64,000 nt of DNA from Streptomyces sp. NBC_01235 (GCF_035989285.1 NZ_CP108513.1:1054001-1118000); one strand, 5' to 3'. Numbered from the stretch's first letter, positions 54,344 through 63,940 are shown. Translations and numbers: made by a program. The notes: a model not told the origin generated them from the letters alone.

Positions 54344-54432
54344 AGTCAGCACCAAGTCGGCACGGGACAGGTGAAGACGGGTGATGACGCGGGCTTTCAA
54401 GTCAGCACCAAACCAGCACGGGAGTCAGCACC
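54344..54432. repeat. Direct repeats with AGTCAGCACC core
   Basis: Two 24-bp copies differing at three positions start at 54344 and 54400 (each AGTCAGCACCAA ... GCACGGGA), and a third partial AGTCAGCACC starts at 54423. Possible attachment-site or recombination debris. Confidence 0.55.
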
Positions 54433-54641
54433 GCACCGTCAAGTCAGAACTACGCGTGCCGGACGGCACTCGTTTCGACCACCATCGAGCCCCTGAACCG
54501 CCTTTCCGTGAGCCGGCATGGTGGCCACACGCATAGCCGACCCTCGAACTATGTTGCCCCGCCACATGTGCGCCTGACCTGCGGATTCCTACGGTATGGC
54601 GACACGAACACGTCCCCGCCGACCGCTTGGAAGTGGTGCCG

Positions 54642-56027
54642 ATGTCCTCCCCCGCGACCGCTCCACCAGCCCCCGCCAGCCTCAAGCGCATCGTCGCCGC
54701 GTCCCTCATCGGCACCACCATCGAGTGGTACGACTTCTTCCTCTACGGCTCCGCCGCCGCCCTCGTCTTCAACAAGCTGTTCTTTCCGGGCTCCGACCCG
54801 CTCGTCGGCACGCTCCTGTCGTTCCTGACCTACGCCGTGGGTTTCGCCGCGCGGCCGCTCGGGGCGCTGGTCTTCGGGCACTTCGGGGATCGGCTCGGGC
54901 GCAAGAAGCTGCTGGTGTTGAGTCTGCTCCTGATGGGCGGGGCGACCTTCGCGATCGGGCTGCTGCCGACACACGCGACCGTCGGGACGGCCGCGCCCGT
55001 GCTGCTGACCACGCTGCGGCTGGTCCAGGGCTTCGCGCTCGGCGGTGAGTGGGGCGGAGCCGTTCTGCTGGTGTCCGAGCACGGGGACGCGCGCCGGCGC
55101 GGGTTCTGGGCCTCGTGGCCGCAGACGGGCGCGCCCGCGGGGCAGTTGCTCGCGACCGGCGTGCTGTCCCTGCTGACCGCCGTGCTCTCGGACGCCGCCT
55201 TCGCCTCCTGGGGCTGGCGGATCCCGTTCCTGCTCTCCGGCGTGCTGGTGGTCGTCGGTTTGTGGATTCGTCTGTCCGTCGACGAATCCCCTGTCTTCCG
55301 GCAGGCGCTGGCACAGGCCGAGGCCCGCAAGCTGGGGCGGAGGGCGGAAGCCGAGGGGCTGCCGCTGGTGTCCGTGCTGCGGCACCACTGGCGGGACGTG
55401 CTGGTGGCGATGGGTGCCCGCATGGCGGAGAACATCTCCTACTACGTCATCACCGCGTTCATCCTCGTGTACGCGACCACCTCGGCCGGGGTCTCCAAGC
55501 AGACCGCGCTCAACGCCGTACTCGTCGCGTCCGCCGTGCACTTCGCGGTGATCCCCGCCTGGGGTGCGCTGTCCGACCGGATCGGACGGCGACCGGTGTA
55601 CCTGCTGGGCGCGGTCGGCATCGGGCTCTGGATGTTCCCGTTCTTCTCGCTCGTCGACACCGGCGCCTTCGGCGGCCTCGTGCTGGCCGTGACCGTGGGT
55701 CTGGTGCTGCACGGGGCGATGTACGCGCCCCAGGCCGCGTTCTTCTCCGAGATGTTCGCGACCCGGATGCGGTACTCGGGCGCCTCCATCGGCGCGCAGT
55801 TCGCGTCGGTCGCGGCGGGTGCCCCGGCGCCGCTCATCGCGACGGCTCTGCTCGCCGACTACGACAGCTCCACCCCGATCGCCCTGTACGTGATCGCGGC
55901 TGCCCTGCTGACGGTCGTCGCTGTCGGAGTCGCCAAGGAGACCCGTCACCGCGATCTGGCCGACGTCGAGCCCTCCGCCGGCCCGGAGCGCACGCAGACC
56001 CCGGCGGCGGACGCACGCGCCGTCTGA
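54642..56027 (+). CDS. MHS-family metabolite:H+ symporter
   Basis: 461-aa MFS protein with 12 helices and MHS signatures: IVAASLIGTTIEWYDFFLYG, LSFLTYAVGFAARPLGALVF GHFGDRLGRKKLLVL, TLRLVQGFALGGEWGGAVLL and YAPQAAFFSEMFATRMRYSG. Such proteins import small organic acids. The neighbours on the minus strand are a PucR-type regulator and a 3-hydroxybutyrate dehydrogenase-like SDR, so a hydroxy- or keto-acid substrate is possible. ATG 54642 with GGAAGTGG; a TTG start at 54627 is less likely. Confidence 0.87.
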   Translation: MSSPATAPPAPASLKRIVAASLIGTTIEWYDFFLYGSAAALVFNKLFFPGSDPLVGTLLSFLTYAVGFAARPLGALVFGHFGDRLGRKKLLVLSLLLMGGATFAIGLLPTHATVGTAAPVLLTTLRLVQGFALGGEWGGAVLLVSEHGDARRRGFWASWPQTGAPAGQLLATGVLSLLTAVLSDAAFASWGWRIPFLLSGVLVVVGLWIRLSVDESPVFRQALAQAEARKLGRRAEAEGLPLVSVLRHHWRDVLVAMGARMAENISYYVITAFILVYATTSAGVSKQTALNAVLVASAVHFAVIPAWGALSDRIGRRPVYLLGAVGIGLWMFPFFSLVDTGAFGGLVLAVTVGLVLHGAMYAPQAAFFSEMFATRMRYSGASIGAQFASVAAGAPAPLIATALLADYDSSTPIALYVIAAALLTVVAVGVAKETRHRDLADVEPSAGPERTQTPAADARAV

Positions 56028-56038
56028 TCCCGCCCCTG

Positions 56039-56081
56039 CACTGACCCCCGTACGCTCACCCGGCGCGTACGGGGGTCAGTG
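56039..56081. terminator. Bidirectional terminator between convergent genes
   Basis: Perfect 16-bp stem (CACTGACCCCCGTACG / CGTACGGGGGTCAGTG) with an 11-nt loop, lying between the transporter and PucR genes. Its right arm includes the stop codon of the PucR gene. Confidence 0.88.
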
Positions 56082-58010
56082 CGGTGCCGGAGCTGCCAAC
56101 CGGTGCAGTCTCAGGGCAAGTTGGACCTCCAGGGCGCGGGCGGGGCTCTGCCAGTCGTCTCCCAGGAGGCGGCCCACGCGGTCCAGGCGTTGGGCCACCG
56201 TGTTGACGTGGACGTGGAGTTCGTCCTTGGTGCGCGCCGGGCTCATGCCCGAGGCGAAGTACGCGTCGAGGGTGCGCAACAGGTCGGTGCCGCGCCGTTC
56301 GTCGTAGGCGACGACCCGGCCTATGGTGCGGTCCACGAAGCCCGCCACGTCCCGCTCGCCGGCCAGGAGCAGCCCGAGGAAACCGAAGTCCTCGGCGGCC
56401 GCCCCGTCGCCGGAGCGGCCCAGCAGCCTCAGGGCGTCCAGACAGCGGCGGCCCTCCTCGTACGCGGCGACCACCGCGTCCGGGCCGGCGGTGAGGCCTC
56501 GCACCGGGGCGGACGCGCCGACGGTGACCGCCTCGTGGACGGCGGTGCCGAGGTGCAGCGCGGTACGGCGGGCCAGCTCGGTAGCCGTGTCGCCGCGTTC
56601 CAGGGGCAGCAGCAGGACGGTGCCGCCGTCACGGGCTGCGGCCAGGCCGTGACGGGTGGCGGCGAGGTGGGAGGCGGCGGACCACAGGCGGCGGCGGGCG
56701 GCCGCCGCCTGGTCGGCGTCGACGTCGGGGGCGGCGGCGTCGAGGCGGGCGGCGAGCACGACATGGGTGGCGTCGAGGTCGGCGTGCAGCCGGGCGGCGC
56801 GCTCGCGCAGCAGGCGCGGGTCGCGGTCGCGGGCTTCGAGCAGGTCGTCGAGGAGCTCGCCGCGAACGCGCTGTTCGGCCTCGGCGGCGGAGCGCCTGGC
56901 CAGGAGCAGCAGGGACGTCACCATCGCGGCCCGCTCCAGGGTGCGCTGGTCGACCGGGTCGAGTGCGGGGTATCCGCGCAGCACCAGCGCGCCGAGCAGC
57001 TCCTCGCCTGCCGCCACCGCCGCGATCCAGTCGTCCCGATGGCGTACGGCGTGGCCGTCCGCGCGGGAGGCCTCCAGCGCGTCGGGCGGTGCGCCCTCCG
57101 TGAACTCCACTGTGCCGTCGAGCACTTCGGACACCGCGGCGGCCACGTCATGCACCCCGCCGCCGCGCAGGACCAGTTCGGCGAGCCGGTCATGGATGTC
57201 GGAGGCGCGCTCGATGACCGCGCTGCGGTCCCGGATGATCTCGTTGGCGCGCTCCAGCCCGGCCAGGGCCGAGCGGGTCTCGGTGAGCAGGTTGGCGGTG
57301 TCGATGGCCGCCGCGGCGAGCGCGGCGAAGGATCCCAGCAGGGCGATCTGCTCCCGTTCGAAGACCCGGGCGCGCCGGTCAGCGGCGAACAGCACCCCGA
57401 TGACGCTCGGTCCCAGCATCAGCGGAACGCCGAGGATCGCCACCAGCCCCTCGTCGCGCACGCCCGCGTCGATGGTCGCCGTGTGCCGGAAGCGGTCGTC
57501 ACGGAAGTAGTCGTCGGTGACGTACGGCCGGGCCGTCTGGGCGACCAGACCGCCGAGGCCCTCGCCCATCCCGAGGCGCAGCTGCTGGAAGCGGGCGGCG
57601 ACGGAGCCCTCGGTGACCCGCATGTAGGTGTCACCCTTGTCTGGGTCGTTCAGGCTGAGGTAGGCGATGTCGGTGCCGAGCAGTGAGCGGGCCCGTTGCA
57701 CGATCGCCTGGAGGACGGCGTCCACGTCGCGCAGTCCTGCGAGGTCGTGGGCCGTCTCGAAGAGCGCCGACAGCTCGGCCTCCCTGCGCCGTCGGCCCTC
57801 CAGTTCCGAGCGGACCCGCAGCGCCAGCAGCTTGGCGTGTTCGAGTGCCGCGATCCGCTCGCCGGGCCCTCCCTCGGCGCGGGCGAGCAGTACGGGCCGG
57901 TCGTACGCCTCGGCGGCCGCGCCCCGGGCGAGCAGCTCGAGGAACGGCGCGTCGGCGTCGTGGGCGGTACCGAGGGCCGTGACAGCGCCCTCCACGTGAT
58001 CGCGGGACAT
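56076..58010 (-). CDS. GAF-PucR/CdaR-family transcriptional regulator
   Basis: 644 aa. A GAF domain at about residues 75-260 (LFETAHDLAGLRDVDAVLQA IVQRARSLLG, LGMGEGLGGLVAQTARPYVT, ILGVPLMLGPSVIGVLFAAD), a GGDEF-like/middle region, and the C-terminal PucR HTH (LLRTLDAYFASGMSPARTKD ELHVHVNTVAQRLDRVGRLL GDDW). Such proteins activate catabolic genes on sensing metabolites; the convergent transporter and the neighbouring SDR are candidate targets. ATG 58010 is preferred (GGGGAA upstream) to ATG 58028. Confidence 0.87.
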   Translation of the reverse strand: MSRDHVEGAVTALGTAHDADAPFLELLARGAAAEAYDRPVLLARAEGGPGERIAALEHAKLLALRVRSELEGRRRREAELSALFETAHDLAGLRDVDAVLQAIVQRARSLLGTDIAYLSLNDPDKGDTYMRVTEGSVAARFQQLRLGMGEGLGGLVAQTARPYVTDDYFRDDRFRHTATIDAGVRDEGLVAILGVPLMLGPSVIGVLFAADRRARVFEREQIALLGSFAALAAAAIDTANLLTETRSALAGLERANEIIRDRSAVIERASDIHDRLAELVLRGGGVHDVAAAVSEVLDGTVEFTEGAPPDALEASRADGHAVRHRDDWIAAVAAGEELLGALVLRGYPALDPVDQRTLERAAMVTSLLLLARRSAAEAEQRVRGELLDDLLEARDRDPRLLRERAARLHADLDATHVVLAARLDAAAPDVDADQAAAARRRLWSAASHLAATRHGLAAARDGGTVLLLPLERGDTATELARRTALHLGTAVHEAVTVGASAPVRGLTAGPDAVVAAYEEGRRCLDALRLLGRSGDGAAAEDFGFLGLLLAGERDVAGFVDRTIGRVVAYDERRGTDLLRTLDAYFASGMSPARTKDELHVHVNTVAQRLDRVGRLLGDDWQSPARALEVQLALRLHRLAAPAPH

Positions 58011-58086
58011 GCTCACAGGATTCCCCATCGCCGGGCCGCCCCGTCAGCCCTGTGGAAAACTCCGCGAACCGGCGGCGGCACCGTGC

Positions 58087-58890
58087 TCAGTGCGCGGTCC
58101 AGCCGCCGTCGAGAACCAGTGACGTGCCCGTCACGAAGGACGCCTGCGGGCCGCACAGATAGGCGACGGCCTCGGCGACCTCCTCCGGTTCGAGGAGCCG
58201 CTTGACGGCGCTGTCGCGCAGGAGCACCTCGGCCAGCACGCGTTCCTCGGAGATGCCGTGCGTCCGTGCCTGGTCGGCGAGCTGCCGCTCCACGAGCGGG
58301 GTGCGCACGTAGGCGGGGTTGACGCAGTTGGATGTCACTCCGTGGGGCGCGCCTTCGAGGGCGGCGGTCTTGGACAGCCCCTCGAGTCCGTGCTTGGCGG
58401 CGACGTACGCCGCCTTGTAGGCGGAGGCGCGCAGGCCGTGGACGGAGGACACGTTGACGATGCGGCCCCAGCCCTGCCCGTACATGTGGGGCAGGGCACC
58501 GCGGATGAGCCGGAACGGGGCCTCCAGCATCACCGTGAGCACGGTGTGGAAGACGTCCGGCGGGAACTCCTCCAGGGGGGACACCCGTTGCAGTCCGGCG
58601 TTGTTGACCAGGACGTCGGTCCCGGCGGCAGCGAGTTCGGCGGCGTCCAGGTCGGTGAGGTCCAAGGTGTGCGGCTCCACCGAACCGGGCAGGCCGGCCG
58701 CGCTCTCCGCGAGCGCCTCCAGGCCGGCCGCGTCCCGGTCGACGGCCCTGACCTTGGCTCCGGCGGCCGCGAGCCGCAGCGCACAGGCACGTCCGATGCC
58801 GCCGGCGGCGCCGGTGACGAGGGCGGTCCGACCGCCGAGGTCGAGCCAGGGGTCGGCGGGGCCGCCGGCGGCGACCTGGGGCGAAGTCAT
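58087..58890 (-). CDS. 3-hydroxybutyrate dehydrogenase-like SDR
   Basis: 267 aa short-chain dehydrogenase. NAD site RTALVTGAAGGIGRACALRL, NNAGLQ, catalytic Ser and YxxxK in VSSVHGLRASAYKAAYVAAK HG, and the family-typical SNCVNPAYVRTPLVERQLAD QA and C-terminal FVTGTSLVLDGGWTAH; the loop with RVLAEVLLRDSAVKRLLEPE is typical of BdhA. Oxidises D-3-hydroxybutyrate to acetoacetate. Upstream of and co-directional with the PucR-type gene. Confidence 0.85.
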   Translation of the reverse strand: MTSPQVAAGGPADPWLDLGGRTALVTGAAGGIGRACALRLAAAGAKVRAVDRDAAGLEALAESAAGLPGSVEPHTLDLTDLDAAELAAAGTDVLVNNAGLQRVSPLEEFPPDVFHTVLTVMLEAPFRLIRGALPHMYGQGWGRIVNVSSVHGLRASAYKAAYVAAKHGLEGLSKTAALEGAPHGVTSNCVNPAYVRTPLVERQLADQARTHGISEERVLAEVLLRDSAVKRLLEPEEVAEAVAYLCGPQASFVTGTSLVLDGGWTAH

Positions 58891-58944
58891 GCTTCGACCC
58901 TAGGCAGAGCCCCGTCCTCGCCCCATGTGGTCACGGCCCATACT

Positions 58945-59424
58945 TCACTCGGCAGTCGTGGTCTCGAACCACGTGGGTTCGTCGGAGAGCGCCTGCTTGA
59001 TGCGGAACACCTGCCGTTCGTGCATGGGCGGCAGGCCGTCCACCGCGAACCAGCCCACCGCGACGGACTCGTCGTCGTTGACGCGCGCGTCGCCGCCGAC
59101 GGCCCGGCAGCGGAACGTGACGTCCATGAACTGGCACTTGTCGCCGTTCGGGTACTCCACCCGCCTCCCGGTTCGGACCAGGACGACGCGCTCGGGGACG
59201 CAGTGCACGCCTGCCTCCTCGTACACCTCCCGCACGGCGCAGTCGGCGGGCTGCTCCCCCGGGTCGGGGATGCCGGTGATCACGGTCCACTGGTGGTTGT
59301 CCGCGCGCTGCCCCAGCAGCACCCGGCCCTCGTCGTCGAAGACGACGGCGCTGACGCCGGGGAGCCAGAGCAGCTGGTGACCCGCGGAGGCCCGGATCTC
59401 GGTGATGAAGTCAGGAGTCGGCAT
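58945..59424 (-). CDS. NUDIX hydrolase
   Basis: 159 aa. Complete Nudix box GIPDPGEQPADCAVREVYEE AGV (residues ~51-73), preceded by VSAVVFDDEGRVLLGQRADN. Substrate not predictable from sequence; a nucleoside diphosphate derivative is expected. ATG 59424. Separated by only about 25 bp from the end of the lnt gene upstream, so it may share its transcript. Confidence 0.88.
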   Translation of the reverse strand: MPTPDFITEIRASAGHQLLWLPGVSAVVFDDEGRVLLGQRADNHQWTVITGIPDPGEQPADCAVREVYEEAGVHCVPERVVLVRTGRRVEYPNGDKCQFMDVTFRCRAVGGDARVNDDESVAVGWFAVDGLPPMHERQVFRIKQALSDEPTWFETTTAE

Positions 59425-59450
59425 GGACCGACCCTATCCGGGCCGCCCGA

Positions 59451-61061
59451 TCAGTTCGGCGCGCTGCGTCGGACCCGTACCCCGGCGCCGATCGCCCATC
59501 CCAGACCGCCCGCGGCGACGAGCACCAGGGCCATCTCGGGCAGGATGCCCAGCTTCGTCGCCGGCGTCTCCGAAGAGCGCAGGGGCACCTTCTGCACCAG
59601 CGAGTCCGCGACGAACATGCCAGTCTTCTGGGTGATCTTCCCGTCCGGCATGATGATCGCGCTGACGCCACTGGTCACGGGCACCGTGACGGTCCGGCTG
59701 TGCTCGACGGCGCGCACGCGTGACATGGCGAGCTGCTGGTAGGTCATCTCGCTGCGGTCGAAGGTGGCGTTGTTGCTGGGCACGGAGATCATCTGCGCGC
59801 CGTGGGTGACGGTGTCGCGCACGGCCCAGTCGAAGGCCGCCTCGTAGCAGGTGGCGAGGCCGACCTTGGCGCCGTCCATGTCGAACACGCCCGGCTTTGT
59901 GCCCCGGCTGAAGTCCTGGCGGACCATGGAGGTCCAGTTCCCGTTGATGGCGCCGATGAACGAGCGCAGCGGGAGGTACTCGCCGAACGGCTGGACCTGC
60001 CGCTTGTCGTACGTCTGGGTGGGGCCCTTCACCGGGTCCCACAGGATCTGCTCGTTGTAGAGCTTGCCGTCCCGCTCGACGACGCCGCCGACCGAGATGG
60101 GCGCGCCGATCGCCTTGGCCGCGTTGTCGATGACGACGGCGGCGTCGGCGTAGGCGTAGGGGTCGATGTCGGAGGAGTTCTCGGGCCACAGCACGAAGTC
60201 GGGCTGGGGGAGCTTGCCCGCCTTGACCTCGGCGGCCAGGCGCTCCGTCTCGCGCGCGTGGTAGTCGAGCACGGCCCGGCGCTGGGCGTTGAACTCCAGG
60301 CCGAGGCGGGGGACGTTGCCCTGGATGAGGGCGACCGTCGCGGTGCCGTCCTCCGCCTTGTCGCTCACCAGCGCGCGGGCGGCCACGGCTCCGACGACCG
60401 GAACGGCCACGCTGAGCAGCGCCACGGCGGCGGCCGACCGCCGCACCTCACCTGTGCGCCGTCGCTGAAGGACGAGGCGCACCACCTCGTACAGGCCGAA
60501 ACCGCACAGTACGACCGCGAAGCCGAGGACGGGGGTTCCGCCGAGTGCGGCCAGGGGCAGGAAGACGCCGTCCGCCTGGCCGAAGGCGATCTTGCCCCAG
60601 GGGAAGCCACGGAAGGGCACACGCGCGCGTGCCGCCTCGCCGGCGATCCACAGCGCGGCCGCCCATACCGGCCAGGCCGGCAGCTTCGACACGGCGGCCA
60701 CGCCCACGCCGACCAGCGCGACGAAGACCGCCTCGATGGCCACCAGGGCGAGCCAGGGGCCTGGGCCGACCTCGACGCCGGTCCACACGAGGAGCGGCAG
60801 CAGGAAACCCAGCCCGAACAGGTAGCCGAGACCGAAGGCCGCCTTCCAGCTGCGCCCGCGCAGTACCCAGCCGAGGACGGCGAACGCCGGCAGCGCCAGC
60901 CACCACAGGATGCGCGGCGGGAAACTGACGTAGAGCAGCACTCCGGAGAGCGCCGCTGCGGCGGCGGGGACGAGGCGCAGGAGCCGCGCGCCGCGCGAGG
61001 CCTGCGCGGTCTGGGGCTCCAGCAGGTCCGGCTGGCCCACGGAAGATGCGGTGACGGTCAC
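59451..61061 (-). CDS. lnt: Apolipoprotein N-acyltransferase
   Basis: 536-aa membrane enzyme that adds the third acyl chain to lipoproteins. N-terminal half has about 6-8 helices; the C-terminal nitrilase domain carries the triad Glu (VLWPENSSD), Lys (QTYDKRQVQPFGEYLP) and Cys (VGLATCYEAAFDWAVRD). GTG 61061 is chosen since TACACT lies 6 nt before it (possible leaderless transcript) and upstream residues do not match the family. Confidence 0.9.
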   Translation of the reverse strand: MTVTASSVGQPDLLEPQTAQASRGARLLRLVPAAAAALSGVLLYVSFPPRILWWLALPAFAVLGWVLRGRSWKAAFGLGYLFGLGFLLPLLVWTGVEVGPGPWLALVAIEAVFVALVGVGVAAVSKLPAWPVWAAALWIAGEAARARVPFRGFPWGKIAFGQADGVFLPLAALGGTPVLGFAVVLCGFGLYEVVRLVLQRRRTGEVRRSAAAVALLSVAVPVVGAVAARALVSDKAEDGTATVALIQGNVPRLGLEFNAQRRAVLDYHARETERLAAEVKAGKLPQPDFVLWPENSSDIDPYAYADAAVVIDNAAKAIGAPISVGGVVERDGKLYNEQILWDPVKGPTQTYDKRQVQPFGEYLPLRSFIGAINGNWTSMVRQDFSRGTKPGVFDMDGAKVGLATCYEAAFDWAVRDTVTHGAQMISVPSNNATFDRSEMTYQQLAMSRVRAVEHSRTVTVPVTSGVSAIIMPDGKITQKTGMFVADSLVQKVPLRSSETPATKLGILPEMALVLVAAGGLGWAIGAGVRVRRSAPN

Positions 61062-61326
61062 CCCGGGAGTGTACGGCGAGTGACCTTTCGGCCGACAGCA
61101 CGGTCCGCGGAGCGGCCCGCCCGGGCGACGGCACGCCCCGCTCGTCGGCGCGCGTCCCAGGCGGCCCACGATCACCGCACAACCCGGCGCACAACCCGGC
61201 GCAAGTCATCCACAAACCGCCCATCAGCCGTTACGGTGTGCCAGAGCTCCGGTCGCGCAGGCGTTCGGGGTCCGTCACGGTTCAGGTCCGTCACGGTCGG
61301 GGGGCGACCGGGTTCGGGGGGACGGG

Positions 61327-62424
61327 GTGGGTTCCACTGGGATGACGTCTGCGGTCGGCAGTGACGCGGACGGAGAAAGACGAAACGTTTCTGATGCGGC
61401 GGGCGTGGCCGTGTTCGGGGCCTGCGCCATCTGGTCCCTGGTCACCTCCGCCGTGCACGGCGGACGTCCCGAGGGTGTCCTGCTCGCGGTGCTGGCGCTG
61501 GCCGCCGGGTACGCGGCGGGGCGGATCTTCGGGGTGCTGCTGCCGGTCGCGGCGCCCTGCGCCGGGGCGCTGGCCGGGCTCGCCCTGACGGTGACCGTGC
61601 CCCGGCTCGCCCCGGGACCCGAGATCGTCGCGCCGCTGGGCCACGCCGGCGCCACCGCCGCGCTGCTCACCCTGTCGGCCGGTGCCGCGTGCTGCGCCGC
61701 CTGGGCCACGCCCGTGCCCGCGCTGCGGTACACGCTGTGGCTGCTCGCCGGGGTGATCGTGGTCGCCGGGGCCCTCCTGGGCTCGACCACGGCCGTGCTG
61801 ACCTGCGGCGCGGTGCTGCTGTGCTCCCTGGCCGCCGGACGGGTGCGCAGCCGGGGGCCAGGCCTCGTGGCGCTGGCCGGTGCCGCCTCCCTGATGACGG
61901 GCCTGACCTGGGCGGTCGCCGCAAAGGCGCTGCCCGACGGCCTCACCGATGCCCTGACGGCCCACCTGACGCCCTACCGGGTCGACCTGTGGCACGACGC
62001 CGTGGGCATGGCCCACCACGAGGCCGGACTCGGCGTGGGCCCCGGGCGCTTCGGGGAGCTGAGTACGACGGCGGCGCGGTCGACGCTGTCCGACGGCAAA
62101 CCCCATTCGGCGCCGCTGCAACTGGCGGCGGAGCAGGGTGTCGTCGGGGTGCTGCTGCTCGCCGCGGCCTTCTGCTGGGTGCTGTTCGCCCTGTGGCGCG
62201 CGCCGCGCCCCACGCCGGTCGTCCTCACCGCGGGTGCCGCGCTCACGGCCCTCGCCGGCCTCGCCGCGATCGGCAACGCGCTGAGCTTCACCACCGTGTC
62301 GGTCGGCGCGGGACTGCTGGCGGGTCTGGCCACGGCCCGACCGCTCGCCGAGCAGCCCACGGCGCCCGAGGCGATGTCGGAGTACGAGAGGGACCTACGC
62401 CACGGCGACCGCCCGGCCGCCTGA
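61327..62424 (+). CDS. O-antigen ligase/polymerase-like membrane protein
   Basis: 365 aa with about 10 helices. The loop YRVDLWHDAVGMAHHEAGLG VGPGRFGELS ... HSAPLQLAAEQGVVGVLLL resembles the periplasmic Wzy_C/WaaL loop, suggesting glycan polymerisation or ligation, though the protein is shorter than typical. The start is uncertain: GTG 61327 or ATG 61342. Just upstream is a direct repeat GGTCCGTCACGGT (61269-61300 area). Confidence 0.7.
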   Translation: MGSTGMTSAVGSDADGERRNVSDAAGVAVFGACAIWSLVTSAVHGGRPEGVLLAVLALAAGYAAGRIFGVLLPVAAPCAGALAGLALTVTVPRLAPGPEIVAPLGHAGATAALLTLSAGAACCAAWATPVPALRYTLWLLAGVIVVAGALLGSTTAVLTCGAVLLCSLAAGRVRSRGPGLVALAGAASLMTGLTWAVAAKALPDGLTDALTAHLTPYRVDLWHDAVGMAHHEAGLGVGPGRFGELSTTAARSTLSDGKPHSAPLQLAAEQGVVGVLLLAAAFCWVLFALWRAPRPTPVVLTAGAALTALAGLAAIGNALSFTTVSVGAGLLAGLATARPLAEQPTAPEAMSEYERDLRHGDRPAA

Positions 62425-62443
62425 CGCCGACGTGTTCCGGAGA

Positions 62444-62475
62444 CGGACGTCAGAGGACGTCAGAGGGACGTCAGT
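62444..62475. repeat. Short tandem repeat GACGTCAGAG
   Basis: Three near-identical copies of GACGTCAGAG/G between the convergent 61327 and 63055 genes, running into the stop codon of the latter. Confidence 0.6.
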
Positions 62476-63055
62476 GCTGCGTCGTGCCCGGGGTGCCCGT
62501 CCGCAGCCGGGCCCTGATGACGCGTACGGCCGACTCCGCGTCGTCCACGGTGATCGTGAACGTGTGGCCGTCCCAGAGCCTCAGCACCACGCCCTCGCCA
62601 CGGCGTACGACGACGGCGGTTCCCTTCTCCGGCCGCCAGCGGTAGCCCCAGCCACCCCAGTGGCGCGGGGTGACGAGCGGTTCGAAGTCGGCTCCGGCGA
62701 CATGCGCCAGGGGGATGCGGCGGCGCGGCAGGCCGATGTGGCCGCAGCGCACTTCGAGGGACTCCTTGTCGAGCTTCAGGTCGACGTGGACAAAGGCGAG
62801 CGTGCCGAAGAGCACCAGCAACCCTGCCGCGATGCATCCGACGACGGCCATGACGAGCGGCGCGATGCCGGACGTCCACGCGGAATCGACGGCGAGTTCG
62901 ATGCCGAGCGCCATGCAGGCGGCGCCCACGAGCGCGAGCAGCCACTGGAACCGGTTGGTGGCGCGCCCGGTCCAGACGTCGGGATGCGGGGCGTCGCGAT
63001 GCGGGACGTCGGGAAGCGGGGTGCTCTCGTCGTGGGGGTGGTCCCTCATACGCAT
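62471..63055 (-). CDS. Small membrane protein (PH/YdbT-like)
   Basis: 194 aa. Short His/Pro/Asp-rich cytosolic N-terminus with a PHRDAPHPDV repeat encoded by near-identical DNA repeats, two close hydrophobic helices (FQWLLALVGAACMALGIELA, IAPLVMAVVGCIAAGLLVLF) and a C-terminal beta-rich domain (VHVDLKLDKESLEVRCGHIG LPRRRIPLAHVAGADFEPLV TPRHWGGWGYRW). The pattern matches Streptomyces proteins annotated as PH-like membrane proteins; function unknown. Start ATG 63055 or 63049. Confidence 0.75.
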   Translation of the reverse strand: MRMRDHPHDESTPLPDVPHRDAPHPDVWTGRATNRFQWLLALVGAACMALGIELAVDSAWTSGIAPLVMAVVGCIAAGLLVLFGTLAFVHVDLKLDKESLEVRCGHIGLPRRRIPLAHVAGADFEPLVTPRHWGGWGYRWRPEKGTAVVVRRGEGVVLRLWDGHTFTITVDDAESAVRVIRARLRTGTPGTTQH

Positions 63056-63154
63056 GAGGCTACTCAGGTTTCGCTGCGCCGGTAGCCCGTTGCGCAGGGT
63101 GACTGCTCCTCCCGGGCGGCGGCGGTCCCCCAGGACGGCGCCGGAGCCCGTCGG

Positions 63155-63940
63155 TCACTGCACGGGGCTGACGGCCTGGAGCAGGCGGCCTTCCGCGTAG
63201 GCCAGGGCGGGCGCCGGCAGGCCGCCCTGTCGGCCGCTGAGGAGAACGGTCACGGTGCCGAGGGACGCCGCCTCGGGTTCGGGGCGCGCACCGATCCGGC
63301 GCAATGCCTGCGCTGCCACGGCCCCGGCCGAACCGTGCAGGACCAGCGGCGGACGCCCGGGACGCTGCACGGCGGCACGGATGCGGTCGGCGACCAGTTC
63401 GTAATGGGTGCAGCCCAGGACGACGGTCGTTACCTCGTCGGGGGTGAGGGCGGCGGCCGCGGTGACCGCGGCGTCGATCGCCGCCTCGTCCGCGTGCTCC
63501 ACGGCCTCGGCCAGTCCCCAGCAGGGCACCTCGGCGACCGGAACCCCGTCGGCGAAGTCCTGGATGAGGCCGCGCTGGTAGGGGCTGCCGGTGGTGGCCG
63601 GCGTGGCCCAGATCGCGACGGGGCCGCCGCCGGCCGCGGCCGGCTTGATCGCCGGGACGGTGCCGATCACCGGGATGCCGGGTTCGAGGCGGGCGCGCAG
63701 GGTGGGCAGAGCGTGCACGGTCGCCGTGTTGCAACCGATGATGAGGGCCTCGGGCCGGTACGCGGCGGCGGCCTCGGCTACAGCCACGGCACGCTCGGTG
63801 AGGTCCTGCGTGGTGCGTGGGCCCCACGGCATTCCGTCGGGGTCGAGCGAGAGCACGAGATCGGCGTCGGGCCGCAGGCGCCTTACCGCGGCGGTGGCCG
63901 CCAGCAGACCGATTCCGGAGTCCATGAGCGCGATCTTCAC
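63155..63940 (-). CDS. murI: Glutamate racemase family protein
   Basis: 261 aa Asp/Glu racemase superfamily. Two-Cys active site: IIGCNTATVHALPTLR and TTVVLGCTHYELVADRI; N-terminal IALMDSGIGLLAATAAVRRL with the DSGIG motif. Converts L- to D-glutamate for peptidoglycan, or is a secondary racemase: the second Gly of the usual DSGxGG is Leu (DSGIGLL), and this copy stands apart from cell-wall genes. Start ATG 63940. Confidence 0.82.
   Translation of the reverse strand: MKIALMDSGIGLLAATAAVRRLRPDADLVLSLDPDGMPWGPRTTQDLTERAVAVAEAAAAYRPEALIIGCNTATVHALPTLRARLEPGIPVIGTVPAIKPAAAGGGPVAIWATPATTGSPYQRGLIQDFADGVPVAEVPCWGLAEAVEHADEAAIDAAVTAAAALTPDEVTTVVLGCTHYELVADRIRAAVQRPGRPPLVLHGSAGAVAAQALRRIGARPEPEAASLGTVTVLLSGRQGGLPAPALAYAEGRLLQAVSPVQ

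Larger units (their letters stand above)
53427..54641. other. Decayed intergenic zone of about 1.2 kb
   Basis: No confident gene. It includes a hairpin after the TetR gene (CCCCTGTGC ... GAGCAGGGG, about 53436-53472), a possible small minus-strand gene (separate entry), incoherent open frames at 53.9-54.3 kb and the AGTCAGCACC repeats. It looks like old insertion/deletion debris between the biosynthetic locus and the transporter gene. Confidence 0.5.
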
